64,000 bases of DNA, taken from NCBI GenBank assembly GCA_011391255.1, contig JAABQV010000010.1:58022-122021 (forward strand), read 5' to 3'. This document shows, piece by piece, positions 8,266 through 18,488 of the stretch. This DNA is from Dechloromonas sp. (GTDB lineage Bacteria > Pseudomonadota > Gammaproteobacteria > Burkholderiales > Rhodocyclaceae). Each line of letters opens with the position of its first letter. Position 1 is the first letter of the stretch. The position numbers and the translations under genes are program-made. Below the pieces are notes generated by a model. It worked only from the letters and a program-made list of their open reading frames with translations, had not been told where the DNA came from and ran no database searches.

Positions 8266-10359
8266 TCAGCGGCGCTCCCAAAGCGTGACTTCTGACAGGG
8301 TGTGCTGGAATTTCCGTTTGGTTTCACGAATTACGAAGGGCACCGGACGCGGCTCTCCCAGCAAGCGGAAATTACTGCCGAGCATGGCTTTAAGGCCATC
8401 AAGCGTGGTCAAATTCTCGCCGTCTTTTTTGAAACCGCCGATCCAGTTTTCACGTTTGGTGTGTTCCGGCAACCAGGTGTAGGGTGAGGTGATCATCAAG
8501 ATGCCACCGGGATTGAGGCGCTCGTGAACGCTTTGCAGGAATTGGCTGGGGTCATATAGACGGTCGATCAGATTGGCGGCAAGAATCAGGTCGTAACCGG
8601 TGAAGACGGGTTTGAGATTACAAGCATCACCCTGGAAAAACTCAACTTTCTTTGCGACTTTATCCAGGCCGAGCTCAGCCAGGCTTCGCTCCTTGTAGGA
8701 AACCAGCTCACCTTCATCAACCAGCGTGTAACGCAATCGTCCTTGCTCGGCAAAGCGAGCGCCGAGACTGATGAAACGGGCTGAAAAATCAATCCCGGTT
8801 ACGTGCTCGAAGTGCTGCGCCAACTCAAAGCTGGCGCGGCCGGTGGCGCAGCCAAGATCGAGCGCTGTGCCAGCAGGCTTGTCGCCCATCGCTTTAATGG
8901 CAAGCTGCGCCAGCGCACGCGGGAAGTTCGGCACGCCAAAGTAATCGTCGCCATAGTGGAATTCGGCGTATTCCGAAACCAGCCGATCGGTTTCGTAATG
9001 TGATGATTCAAGTTTGGCTGGTGCGCTGGAAAAGACATAGCGGAACCCGGCGTGCTGAAAAAAGTGGCGGCGGAATGCGTAACGCGAGGTGGGCTGTGCT
9101 TCGTTGCCACAGGAAATCCATGAGCCGCCCTTGAGCAGGTTATGGCGGTCGTCAAAAGTCGGCGTCGTGAAGTCGTCGTAGATGGGATGAACTTCGAAGC
9201 CCTCAAAGGGGTAAATCGGCGTTTCTGTCCATTGCCAGACGTTGCCAATCACATCGAACAAAGGGCCATGCGCAAATTCAGTAACCGGGCAGGAGGAGGC
9301 GTAATGATCCAGATGCAGGTTGGAATTTGTTGGTTCCTCCGCCCCGGCAAAGCGGTATAGCGCTTGCCATTCGTCTTCGCTCGGCAAGCGCACTGACTGA
9401 CCGCATAAGCGGGATCTCCACTGACAAAATGCCTTGGCTTCGTGGTAATTGGTCTCTACTGGCCAGTCCCAAGGCATTGCCACTTCTTCGAGCATCAGGC
9501 GCAAACGCCATTGATTGCCGTCCTTGATCCAGAATGTGGGGTGTTCTGCCTGGGCAAACTTGCGCCAGCCCAAACCCTCTTCCAGCCAGAGCGAGTCATC
9601 GGTATAGCCACCAGCCTCAACAAAGGCGAGAAACTCCTGATTGCTGACCAGATAGCGGCTGGCCTGAAATGTTTCGGTCGACGCCTCGTGGCGACCAAAT
9701 TCGTTGTCCCAGCCGTAATCTGGCTCGCTGCGCTCGCGGCCGATGCGAAATTCGGCGACAGGGACGCTGACCAGTTCATTCTGCGGCGCAGCACCGGTAC
9801 TCTTGCATGGCACCCAGGCCGGATGCGGTTTTACGTACTTGAGTTGATGCTGGCGGATCAGCACGGTCGATGTTTCGAGGTGAATGCGCTCGTGCTCGAT
9901 GCCCATGATGATGATCCACCATGGATCATCCCAGGAAATCGGCAAGGCCAAATTTTTGGTACGAATTAGCCGGTCGACCGTAGCACGTACCGTCTGACGA
10001 TAGGCGCTGACCTCCTCAACGCTCGGCCAGTCGTAGCGTGCGTCGCTGAGGTCATCCCAGCTCATTTCATCAACGCCGATGGCGAACATCGACTCAAATT
10101 TGGGGTTGATGCGGTTTTCAAGCAAACCGGCCAGCACCAGTTTGTTGATAAAGAATGTAGCGGTATGGCCAAAATAGAAAATCAGGGGATGGCGCAGGGC
10201 AATCGGCTTTTTGTAGTACGCCTCGTCGCAGCTCAACACCTCGAACAATTGCTCGTAGCGGTCAGAAGTGGCGTGAAAATAAGCGAGAATTTCCGCGCGC
10301 TTTTGCTCGGCGTCGTCGCCCGATAAAACAGGCGGCTTTGGGAAGGGAGTACGATACAT
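8266..10359 (-). CDS. ovoA: OvoA: 5-histidylcysteine sulfoxide synthase fused to methyltransferase
   Basis: A 697-residue three-domain protein of ovothiol biosynthesis. An N-terminal DinB-like domain carries the iron ligands (EHERIHLE near residue 175, with an upstream His in FYFGHTATF). A formylglycine-generating-enzyme-like domain follows (VSNQEFLAFVEAGGY, FDVIGNVWQWTETP, LLKGGSWISCGNEAQ). A C-terminal SAM methyltransferase follows from about residue 470 (LDLGCATGRASFEL). The enzyme joins the imidazole C5 of histidine to cysteine as a sulfoxide using O2 and Fe(II); the methyltransferase domain then methylates the thiol-histidine. No separate PLP lyase for the next step is adjacent. arfB follows directly and is likely co-translated. 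Confidence 0.93.
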   Translation of the reverse strand: MYRTPFPKPPVLSGDDAEQKRAEILAYFHATSDRYEQLFEVLSCDEAYYKKPIALRHPLIFYFGHTATFFINKLVLAGLLENRINPKFESMFAIGVDEMSWDDLSDARYDWPSVEEVSAYRQTVRATVDRLIRTKNLALPISWDDPWWIIIMGIEHERIHLETSTVLIRQHQLKYVKPHPAWVPCKSTGAAPQNELVSVPVAEFRIGRERSEPDYGWDNEFGRHEASTETFQASRYLVSNQEFLAFVEAGGYTDDSLWLEEGLGWRKFAQAEHPTFWIKDGNQWRLRLMLEEVAMPWDWPVETNYHEAKAFCQWRSRLCGQSVRLPSEDEWQALYRFAGAEEPTNSNLHLDHYASSCPVTEFAHGPLFDVIGNVWQWTETPIYPFEGFEVHPIYDDFTTPTFDDRHNLLKGGSWISCGNEAQPTSRYAFRRHFFQHAGFRYVFSSAPAKLESSHYETDRLVSEYAEFHYGDDYFGVPNFPRALAQLAIKAMGDKPAGTALDLGCATGRASFELAQHFEHVTGIDFSARFISLGARFAEQGRLRYTLVDEGELVSYKERSLAELGLDKVAKKVEFFQGDACNLKPVFTGYDLILAANLIDRLYDPSQFLQSVHERLNPGGILMITSPYTWLPEHTKRENWIGGFKKDGENLTTLDGLKAMLGSNFRLLGEPRPVPFVIRETKRKFQHTLSEVTLWERR

Positions 10360-10516
10360 GAGGATGCTACCTTAAACAGAAATTGGATGAGGCAAAGAGA
10401 CAACTATCTTACCTGAGCGTTTGCGCCACCAAGATGACAATGCGAACGCCTTGCAGTTCCGAAAGGCGCCCCCATATGATTTACCATCTACCGATTCAGT
10501 AAATTGAGAAAGTCCC

Positions 10517-11593
10517 ATGCCCAACCTTTTCAGTCCGCTCGCCCTTGGCGCTTTTACCGCACCCAATCGCATCTTTATGGCGCCACTAACGCGTTGTCGC
10601 GCCACCGCCGAACATGTGCCAACCGCCCTGATGGCCGAACACTACGCCCAGCGCGCCAGTGCCGGCCTGATCATTGCCGAGGCGACGATGGTAATCGAAG
10701 GCAATTCCTCGTTCTGGATGGAACCCGGCATCTACTCCGCCGAGCAAATCGCAGGCTGGAAACTGGTAACTGATGCGGTCCACGCCGCTGGCGGGCGGAT
10801 TTTTCTGCAAATCTGGCACGGTGGCCGCGCTTGCCACCCGTTGCTTAACGAGGGCGCGCAACCCGTCGCACCGAGCCCATTGCCTATTCTCGGTGACGAA
10901 GTGCACACGCCGGAAGGCAAAAAGCCCTACGTGATGCCGCGCGAACTGCGTGATGACGAGCTGCCGGCTATCGTTGCTGGTTTCAAAATGGCTGCCGAGA
11001 ACGCACTGGCGGCAGGTTTTGACGGTGTTGAAGTGCATGGCGCCAATGGCTACCTGCTCGACGAGTTTCTGCGCGACGGTGCCAACAAACGTAGCGGCCC
11101 CTATGGTGGCCCTGTCGAAAACCGCGCACGACTGTTGCTCGAAGTCATCGAAGCGGTGGTCAGTGTTTGCGGCAGCGAGCGAGTTGGTGTGCGAATTTCG
11201 CCACTCAACAGTTTCAACAGCATGATCGACAGCGACCCGATTGGTTTATCAACTTGGCTAGCTACGCGCCTCAACGACTTCAATCTTGCCTACCTACACG
11301 TCATGCGCAGCGACTTTTTTCAGCAGCAAAGCGGCGATGTCATGTCGCCGGTCCGCGCTGCCTACAAAGGTGTGCTGATCGGCAACATGGGTTACAGTGC
11401 CGCCGAAGCCGAACAGGCGATTGCTGATGGCAAACTCGATGCCGTCGCTTTCGGCACCGGCTTTCTGGCCAACCCTGACCTGCCGGCGCGTTTCAAAGCA
11501 GGCGCTGAACTTAATCAGCCCAATCCGGCCACTTTCTACTCGCCCGGCCCGACGGGTTATACCGATTACCCGACGCTGACCGCTGCCCAATAG
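10517..11593 (+). CDS. nemA: Old Yellow Enzyme family ene-reductase (NemA-like)
   Basis: A 358-residue FMN-dependent TIM-barrel oxidoreductase. Signature segments are FSPLALGAFTAPNRIFMAPLTR at the start, LQIWHGGRACHP, the active-site strand GVEVHGANGYLLDEFLRD and the following NKRSGPYGG, and the phosphate-binding end GNMGYSAAEAEQAI then DAVAFGTGFLANPDLP. Family members reduce activated alkenes, N-ethylmaleimide, nitrate esters and similar electrophiles with NADPH. The physiological substrate cannot be told. The queA start lies only 6 bp beyond the stop codon, so the two are probably co-transcribed. The exact symbol (nemA or another OYE) is a family-level call. Confidence 0.88.
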   Translation: MPNLFSPLALGAFTAPNRIFMAPLTRCRATAEHVPTALMAEHYAQRASAGLIIAEATMVIEGNSSFWMEPGIYSAEQIAGWKLVTDAVHAAGGRIFLQIWHGGRACHPLLNEGAQPVAPSPLPILGDEVHTPEGKKPYVMPRELRDDELPAIVAGFKMAAENALAAGFDGVEVHGANGYLLDEFLRDGANKRSGPYGGPVENRARLLLEVIEAVVSVCGSERVGVRISPLNSFNSMIDSDPIGLSTWLATRLNDFNLAYLHVMRSDFFQQQSGDVMSPVRAAYKGVLIGNMGYSAAEAEQAIADGKLDAVAFGTGFLANPDLPARFKAGAELNQPNPATFYSPGPTGYTDYPTLTAAQ

Positions 11594-11599
11594 TTGTCG

Positions 11600-12640
11600 A
11601 TGTCTGAACTGACCGTCGACGATTTCGACTTCCACCTTCCACCCGAACTGATTGCCCAGCACCCGGCGCCTGAACGCTCAGGCAGCCGGCTGCTCCATGT
11701 CTGCGGGCAGCAACTGCAAGACCGGCAATTTGCTGATCTGCCCGAACTGCTGTGCGCCGGCGATCTACTTGTTTTCAATGACACCCGCGTCATCAAGGCG
11801 CGCTTTTTTGGCCAGAAGGAAAGTGGCGGTCAAGTCGAAGTATTGCTCGAACGCATCGTCGACGACCAGCATGCCATTGCCCAGTTACGTGCCAGCAAGT
11901 CGCCCAAGCCGGGCACAAAACTGAAACTGGCTGACGCGTTTGAAGTTGTCGTCACTGGCCGGGCTGGCGCAAATGGCGAATTTTTTGCGTTGGAGACAGT
12001 TGACCGCGCCAGTCTATGGGAACTTGCAGAAAGCTACGGCACGCTGCCTTTGCCGCCCTACATCCAACACCCCGCTGAAGGTGCCGACGAAACCCGTTAC
12101 CAAACCGTTTATGCCCGCGAACCCGGTGCTGTCGCGGCACCGACTGCCGGCCTGCATTTCGACGAGGCCATGTTAGCCAAGCTACGCCAGCAAGGCATCA
12201 ACACGGCTTTCCTGACCCTGCATGTCGGCGCTGGCACTTATCAGCCGGTGCGCGTTGATAAAATCGCCGACCACAAAATGCACAGCGAGCGTTACGAAAT
12301 TCCGCAAGCCACAGCTGAGGCCATCGCCGCTACCCGTGCTGCCGGTGGGCGGGTAATTGCCGTCGGTACCACCAGCCTGCGCTCGCTCGAATCTGCCGGT
12401 AACGCCGATGGCACGGTAAAATCCGGCCCGGCCGAAACCGACATCTTCATTACCCCCGGCTATCGCTTCAAAGTAGTTGACCGCCTGATCACCAACTTTC
12501 ATTTGCCGAAATCGACACTACTCATGCTGGTTTCAGCCTTTGCCGGTTACGACAACATGCACGCCGCCTACGCTCACGCCGTGGCTGAGCGCTACCGCTT
12601 CTTCAGCTATGGCGACGCTATGCTGCTCGAACCAATTTAG
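11600..12640 (+). CDS. queA: QueA, tRNA preQ1(34) ribosyltransferase-isomerase
   Basis: Transfers and isomerises the ribosyl part of SAM onto preQ1 in the wobble position of tRNA, giving epoxyqueuosine. The protein has 346 residues (E. coli 356) and shows the family segments [57 protein letters not shown] and THFHLPKS-type [18 protein letters not shown] chose the ATG at 11600; a TTG at 11594 would add two residues. tgt, the enzyme of the preceding step in the same pathway, follows at 13289, separated by the small MntA/HepT-like pair, which therefore looks inserted into a queA-tgt-yajC-secD-secF order that is common in proteobacteria. Confidence 0.95.
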   Translation: MSELTVDDFDFHLPPELIAQHPAPERSGSRLLHVCGQQLQDRQFADLPELLCAGDLLVFNDTRVIKARFFGQKESGGQVEVLLERIVDDQHAIAQLRASKSPKPGTKLKLADAFEVVVTGRAGANGEFFALETVDRASLWELAESYGTLPLPPYIQHPAEGADETRYQTVYAREPGAVAAPTAGLHFDEAMLAKLRQQGINTAFLTLHVGAGTYQPVRVDKIADHKMHSERYEIPQATAEAIAATRAAGGRVIAVGTTSLRSLESAGNADGTVKSGPAETDIFITPGYRFKVVDRLITNFHLPKSTLLMLVSAFAGYDNMHAAYAHAVAERYRFFSYGDAMLLEPI

Positions 12641-12745
12641 CAGTTCCAAAAAGTCAGCGCGGCTTTGCAACCAGTTCTTCCGAGATACAATTTGCGTCAA
12701 CTGGAAGCGCTTCATTGGCCTGCCAATACTTAATCGAGGAATACG

Positions 12746-13035
12746 ATGAAACCTTCAGAATTGCTCAAACAACACAGCGCCGAAATTCGACGCGTTGTTG
12801 AAAGCAACGATGCCTGCAATCCGCGGGTGTTTGGCTCAGTCGTTCATGGAAATGACACCGAAGATAGTGATCTCGACCTGTTGGTTGATCCAATTGATGG
12901 CAAAACCTCGCTCTTTAGTCTGGCCAGAATCAAGCGAGAAATTGAAGCGTGCATTGGTATTAAAACCGATGTACTCACCCCCATGGCGCTGCACGAACGC
13001 TTTCGCAATGAGGTTTTGCGGGAGGCGGTTCCTAT

Positions 13036-13039
<4 letters not shown>
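12746..13039 (+). CDS. MntA-type minimal nucleotidyltransferase (antitoxin-like)
   Basis: A 97-residue protein with the nucleotidyltransferase fold signature: RVFGSVVHGNDTEDSDLDLLVD, which holds the GSxxxG turn and the two metal-binding aspartates. In MntA/HepT toxin-antitoxin systems this enzyme AMPylates and so silences the HEPN toxin encoded next door. The next frame begins within its last four bases (ATGA overlap), the normal arrangement for the pair. The toxin frame is truncated, so this antitoxin may now be without a partner. It sits between queA and tgt. Confidence 0.85.
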
Positions 13040-14398
<1,359 letters not shown>

Positions 14399-14441
14399 TA
14401 GAATCGCGCGTTCTGATTTTTAGTTATCCGGAGTTTCAACC

Positions 14442-14768
14442 ATGATTAGTCTTGCCCACGCTCAAAGCGCTGCCGCTGCCGCCGACCCGATGAGTAGCCT
14501 GACGCAGATGCTGCCTTTGATTTTGATGTTCGTCGTACTGTGGTTTTTGATGATTCGCCCGCAGATGAAAAAGGCCAAGGAACACAAGGCGCTGCTCGCT
14601 GCGCTGACCAAGGGTGATGAAGTAGTTACCCAGGGCGGCATCGTCGGCCGTGTTTCGAAAGTTGGCGACAGCTACGTCAATGTCGAAATCGCCACCGGCA
14701 CCGATGTCGTCGTGCAAAAGCCGGCTATCGTTCTGGTTCTGCCCAAAGGCACGTTGAAATCGCTGTAA
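14442..14768 (+). CDS. yajC: YajC, Sec translocase accessory membrane subunit
   Basis: A 108-residue inner-membrane protein with a single transmembrane helix (MLPLILMFVVLWFLMIRP), then the conserved cytoplasmic segment QMKKAKEHKALLAALTKGDEV and the motif TQGGIVGRV. It associates with SecD and SecF. The tgt-yajC-secD-secF order is classical. Confidence 0.95.
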   Translation: MISLAHAQSAAAAADPMSSLTQMLPLILMFVVLWFLMIRPQMKKAKEHKALLAALTKGDEVVTQGGIVGRVSKVGDSYVNVEIATGTDVVVQKPAIVLVLPKGTLKSL

Positions 14769-14872
14769 GCGATTTCGGGAAATAGGGATTGGATTGCTGA
14801 AGGGGGTGAAATCCCTTCCTGTCCCAAACCCCTATCCCCATTTCCCAATAACCAATACCGCCTCACCAAAAA

Positions 14873-16762
14873 ATGAATCGCTACCCACTCTGGAAGTACA
14901 TCATCATCGCCATCGCGTTGGTGTTTGGCTTCGTCTACACCCTGCCCAATTTCTTCGGCGAGTCGCCGGCGGTGCAGGTTTCCAGCGCAAAAGTCACGAT
15001 CAAGGTCGATGAAAATGCCCGCGCGCGGGTCGAGGATGCCCTGAAAGCAGCCAGCATCACGCACAACGGTATGCAACTGGATTTCAACGGCGTCAAAACC
15101 CGCTTCGCCGACACCGATACCCAGCTCAAGGCCAAGGATGTTCTGGAGAAAACTTTCAATCCAGACAGTAGCGACCCGCAATACGTTGTCGCCCTCAACC
15201 TGCTGACCTCATCGCCACAATGGCTGACCTCGCTGCACGCCCTGCCGATGTACCTCGGCCTCGACCTGCGCGGCGGCGTTCACTTCCTTTTGCAAGTGGA
15301 CATGAAGGGCGCGCTGACCAAGAAACTCGATTCAACCTCGGCCGACCTGCGCACCGCGATGCGCGACAAGAACCTGCGCCATGGCGGCGTTGGCCGCGAA
15401 GGCGAACGTCTGGTCGTACGCTTCCGTGATGCCGAAACCCGCAACAAGGCGCGTGACATCATTGCCGACAACCAGCCCGACCTGATCATTGCCGATCAGG
15501 GCGAAGGCACTGACCTCAAACTGGTTGCCACGCTGAAGCCGGAAGCCCAGAAAAAGATCGGCGAATTCGCCCTCAAGCAGAACATCACGACGCTGCATAA
15601 CCGGATCAACGAACTCGGCGTTGCCGAGCCGGTGATCCAGCAGCAAGGCAGTGATCGCATTGTCGTCCAGCTGCCCGGCGTTCAGGACACCGCCAAGGCC
15701 AAGGACATTCTCGGCCGCACAGCCACCCTCGAAATCCGCATGGTCGACGACACCGCCGGCGCGCTTGACGCTGCGATGGCTGGCAACCCGCCATTCGGCA
15801 CCGAGGTCTATAGCGAACGCGGCGGTCAGCCTTTGCTGGTCAAGAAGCAGGTAGTACTGACCGGAGACCGTTTGACCGATGCCCAACCAGGCTTCGACAA
15901 CCAGACCAACGAAGCCGCCGTGCACCTGACGCTCGACTCAGCCGGCGCCCGCATCTTCAAGGATATAACGCGCGACAACGTCGGCAAGCGCATGGCCATC
16001 CTGCTGATTGAAAAGGGTAAGGGCGAAGTTGTCACCGCGCCGGTTATTCGCACAGAGATTGCCGGCGGCCGCGTACAAATTTCCGGCCGCATGAGCACCA
16101 TGGAAGCCAACGATACCGCGCTGCTACTGCGCGCCGGTTCGCTGGCCGCGCCGATGGACATCATCGAGGAACGTACCATCGGCCCCAGCTTAGGTGCCGA
16201 GAACATCAAAAAAGGTTTCCAGTCGACGATGTGGGGCTTTGTCGCCATCGCCGTCTTCATGATCCTCTACTATCAGGTGTTCGGTGTCATTTCAGTGATC
16301 GCGCTGGCCTCCAACCTGCTTTTGCTGGTCGCCCTGCTCTCGCTGTTGCAGGCCACGCTGACCCTGCCGGGTATCGCTGCTATCGCCCTGACGCTGGGTA
16401 TGGCCATTGACGCCAACGTGCTGATCAATGAGCGTATCCGCGAAGAGCTGCGCAGCGGCATGCCGCCGCAAGGGGCGATTTCGGAAGGTTACGAACGCGC
16501 CTTTGGCACTATTCTCGACTCCAACATCACCACCCTGATTGCCGGCCTCGCCCTGCTGATTTTCGGCTCCGGCCCGATCCGCGGCTTTGCTGTCGTCCAT
16601 TGCCTCGGCATCCTGACCTCGATTTTCTCGTCGGTGGTGGTTTCACGTGGCCTCGTCAATCTGATCTACGGCCGCCAGAAGAAACTGACCAAGGTGGCCA
16701 TCGGCCAGATCTGGAAACCCGGCAACACGACCGCAAAATCTACGGTCAACGGCAAAAAGTAA
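14873..16762 (+). CDS. secD: Protein translocase subunit SecD
   Basis: A 629-residue inner-membrane protein that uses the proton motive force to complete protein export. It has an N-terminal helix (YIIIAIALVFGFVYTLP), a large periplasmic domain with the conserved LGLDLRGGVHFLLQVD, and a C-terminal RND-type bundle beginning near residue 445 with the family marks LGLGMAIDANVLI-type LTLGMAIDANVLINERI and GSGPIRGFAV. The 104-bp spacer to yajC contains no obvious terminator. secF begins 12 bp downstream after an AAGGAAAAAA sequence. Confidence 0.96.
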   Translation: MNRYPLWKYIIIAIALVFGFVYTLPNFFGESPAVQVSSAKVTIKVDENARARVEDALKAASITHNGMQLDFNGVKTRFADTDTQLKAKDVLEKTFNPDSSDPQYVVALNLLTSSPQWLTSLHALPMYLGLDLRGGVHFLLQVDMKGALTKKLDSTSADLRTAMRDKNLRHGGVGREGERLVVRFRDAETRNKARDIIADNQPDLIIADQGEGTDLKLVATLKPEAQKKIGEFALKQNITTLHNRINELGVAEPVIQQQGSDRIVVQLPGVQDTAKAKDILGRTATLEIRMVDDTAGALDAAMAGNPPFGTEVYSERGGQPLLVKKQVVLTGDRLTDAQPGFDNQTNEAAVHLTLDSAGARIFKDITRDNVGKRMAILLIEKGKGEVVTAPVIRTEIAGGRVQISGRMSTMEANDTALLLRAGSLAAPMDIIEERTIGPSLGAENIKKGFQSTMWGFVAIAVFMILYYQVFGVISVIALASNLLLLVALLSLLQATLTLPGIAAIALTLGMAIDANVLINERIREELRSGMPPQGAISEGYERAFGTILDSNITTLIAGLALLIFGSGPIRGFAVVHCLGILTSIFSSVVVSRGLVNLIYGRQKKLTKVAIGQIWKPGNTTAKSTVNGKK

Positions 16763-16774
16763 GGAAAAAAAGCC

Positions 16775-17719
16775 ATGGAATTTTTCCGGATTCAAAAAGA
16801 CATTCCCTTCATGCGCCATGCGCTGAAGTTCAACATCATTTCGCTGGTGACCTTTCTGCTGGCGGTGGTTTTTCTCTTTACCAAAGGCCTGCATCTGTCG
16901 GTGGAATTTACCGGCGGCACGCTGATTGAAGTCCATTACCAGCAAGCAGCAGATCTCGAAAAAATTCGCGGCTCATTGGGCAAAGCAGGTTTCAACGATT
17001 ACGCGGTACAAAACTTTGGCTCGTCGCAGGACGTGATGATTCGCCTGCCGCTGAAAGCCGATCAAAAGTCAGCGCAGATCGGAGAATCGGTGATGGCCTC
17101 GCTGAATGCCGAAGCACCTGGCGCCGAGTTGCGTCGCGTTGAGTTTGTTGGTCCGCAGGTCGGCAAGGAACTCGCCGAGAACGGGGCGATGGCGCTCTTG
17201 TTGGTGATTATCGGTATCGTGATTTATCTCGCCTTCCGCTTCGAATGGCGTTTCTCGGTCTCGGCGATCATCGCCAACCTGCACGACGTCATCATCATCC
17301 TTGGCTTCTTCGCCTTCTTTCAGTGGGAGTTTTCGCTCTCGGTGCTGGCGGCGGTGCTCGCCGTGCTCGGTTACTCGGTCAATGAGTCGGTGGTTGTTTT
17401 CGACCGCGTCCGCGAAACCTTCAAAAAAGTACGCGGACTGACGACGCCACAGGTGCTTGATCACGCGATCACCAGCACCATCTCGCGCACCATCATCACG
17501 CACGGCAGCACGCAGTTGATGGTGCTTTCGATGCTGATTTTCGGCGGCGAAACCCTCTATTACTTCTCGCTGGCACTGACCATCGGCATTCTGTTCGGCA
17601 TTTACTCCTCGGTGCTGGTCGCCAGCCCGCTAGTGATGTGGCTAGGCGTCTCGCGCGAACAGTTCATCAGCAAGACGAAAGTCATCGAAGGCGCCAACGA
17701 GGACGGCGCCGTCGTCTAA
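16775..17719 (+). CDS. secF: Protein translocase subunit SecF
   Basis: A 314-residue partner of SecD, with six expected transmembrane helices. Seen are the first helix (FNIISLVTFLLAVVFLFT), the strand LSVEFTGGTLIEVHY, GPQVGKELAENG and the RND-type helices containing VLGYSVNESVVVFDRVRE and the C-terminal LTIGILFGIYSSVLVASP. It is the last gene of the unit and is followed by a strong terminator. Confidence 0.96.
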   Translation: MEFFRIQKDIPFMRHALKFNIISLVTFLLAVVFLFTKGLHLSVEFTGGTLIEVHYQQAADLEKIRGSLGKAGFNDYAVQNFGSSQDVMIRLPLKADQKSAQIGESVMASLNAEAPGAELRRVEFVGPQVGKELAENGAMALLLVIIGIVIYLAFRFEWRFSVSAIIANLHDVIIILGFFAFFQWEFSLSVLAAVLAVLGYSVNESVVVFDRVRETFKKVRGLTTPQVLDHAITSTISRTIITHGSTQLMVLSMLIFGGETLYYFSLALTIGILFGIYSSVLVASPLVMWLGVSREQFISKTKVIEGANEDGAVV

Positions 17720-17767
17720 TAAGCACCACAATCGCCAGAGCAACTCCTGCGGGGCTCAGGTAAAACG

Positions 17768-17798
17768 AAAAGGCCACCTTAATTCGGGTGGCCTTTTT
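17768..17798. terminator. Bidirectional terminator between secF and the Crp/Fnr-type gene
   Basis: Stem AAAGGCCACC / GGTGGCCTTT around loop TTAATTCG, with A-run on the left and T-run on the right, so it can serve both converging genes. Confidence 0.9.
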
Positions 17799-17827
17799 CA
17801 TGTTGGGGCGACAAAGAGAAGCCGCGC

Positions 17828-18424
17828 TCAGGCAGCATGAGCAAAATGCAGCGAATATCCCCGGGTAGCGTGTATGCCCTGCATTTTCAGCGGCAACAAA
17901 ATACTGGCACGCTCCAGCCCCTTGATGATCCGCGAGATGGTCTCAATGCGCAGGTCGGTGATGTCGGCAATATCCTGGCGGGTTGGCAGAATGACGCGTC
18001 CGGCACCATCGGCGAGCAGGCGAATCAACCCGAGCACCCGATCTGAAGCTTGCCCCCCGCGCAAGGCGACGAGATCTGCGGCACGTTGCTGAGCCAGCGC
18101 CAGCGAAGCCAGCAAGGAGTCGCCAGCGGTGGCCGACTTTCCCTCCGGCCACGGCGTCAACTCACATGGCGTCAGGGCCGAGGCGGTAAAGGTGTAGACC
18201 CCGAAAAGCATGGTTTCGCAGCCGACAATATCGCCGGCGATGGCCAGACTGGCAAAACTCGCCTCACCCGATTTGCCCGCCGCGTCAAGTCGCACAACAC
18301 CGCTTTTCACCCGCCACGCCAAACCATCAGCGCCCGCCCGGTAAATCGCCTGACTCGGCAAATAGTCGCGCGACTGGCGCGCCAGCGATGGCTTGTTACG
18401 GTCAACCAGGGAAAACAGCCTCAT
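17828..18424 (-). CDS. Crp/Fnr-family transcription regulator
   Basis: A 198-residue protein, slightly shorter than typical family members. The N-terminal part is a cyclic-nucleotide-like beta barrel (YRAGADGLAWRVKSGVVRLD, AGDIVGCETMLFG). The C-terminal winged helix is clear: ILPTRQDIADITDLRIETI with SRIIKGLERASILL. There is no N-terminal or internal cysteine set for an Fnr iron-sulfur cluster (only two scattered cysteines), so the effector is not O2 by that route. It is 64 bp downstream of the copper receptor gene on the same strand and may be co-transcribed with it and regulate it; that link is inference. Confidence 0.85.
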   Translation of the reverse strand: MRLFSLVDRNKPSLARQSRDYLPSQAIYRAGADGLAWRVKSGVVRLDAAGKSGEASFASLAIAGDIVGCETMLFGVYTFTASALTPCELTPWPEGKSATAGDSLLASLALAQQRAADLVALRGGQASDRVLGLIRLLADGAGRVILPTRQDIADITDLRIETISRIIKGLERASILLPLKMQGIHATRGYSLHFAHAA

Positions 18425-18488
18425 TTTCTTTCCTCAAAAATGCCAAAAGCCCCGAACTACCCGAGGCTGATGGATGCTTCCTGCAAGT

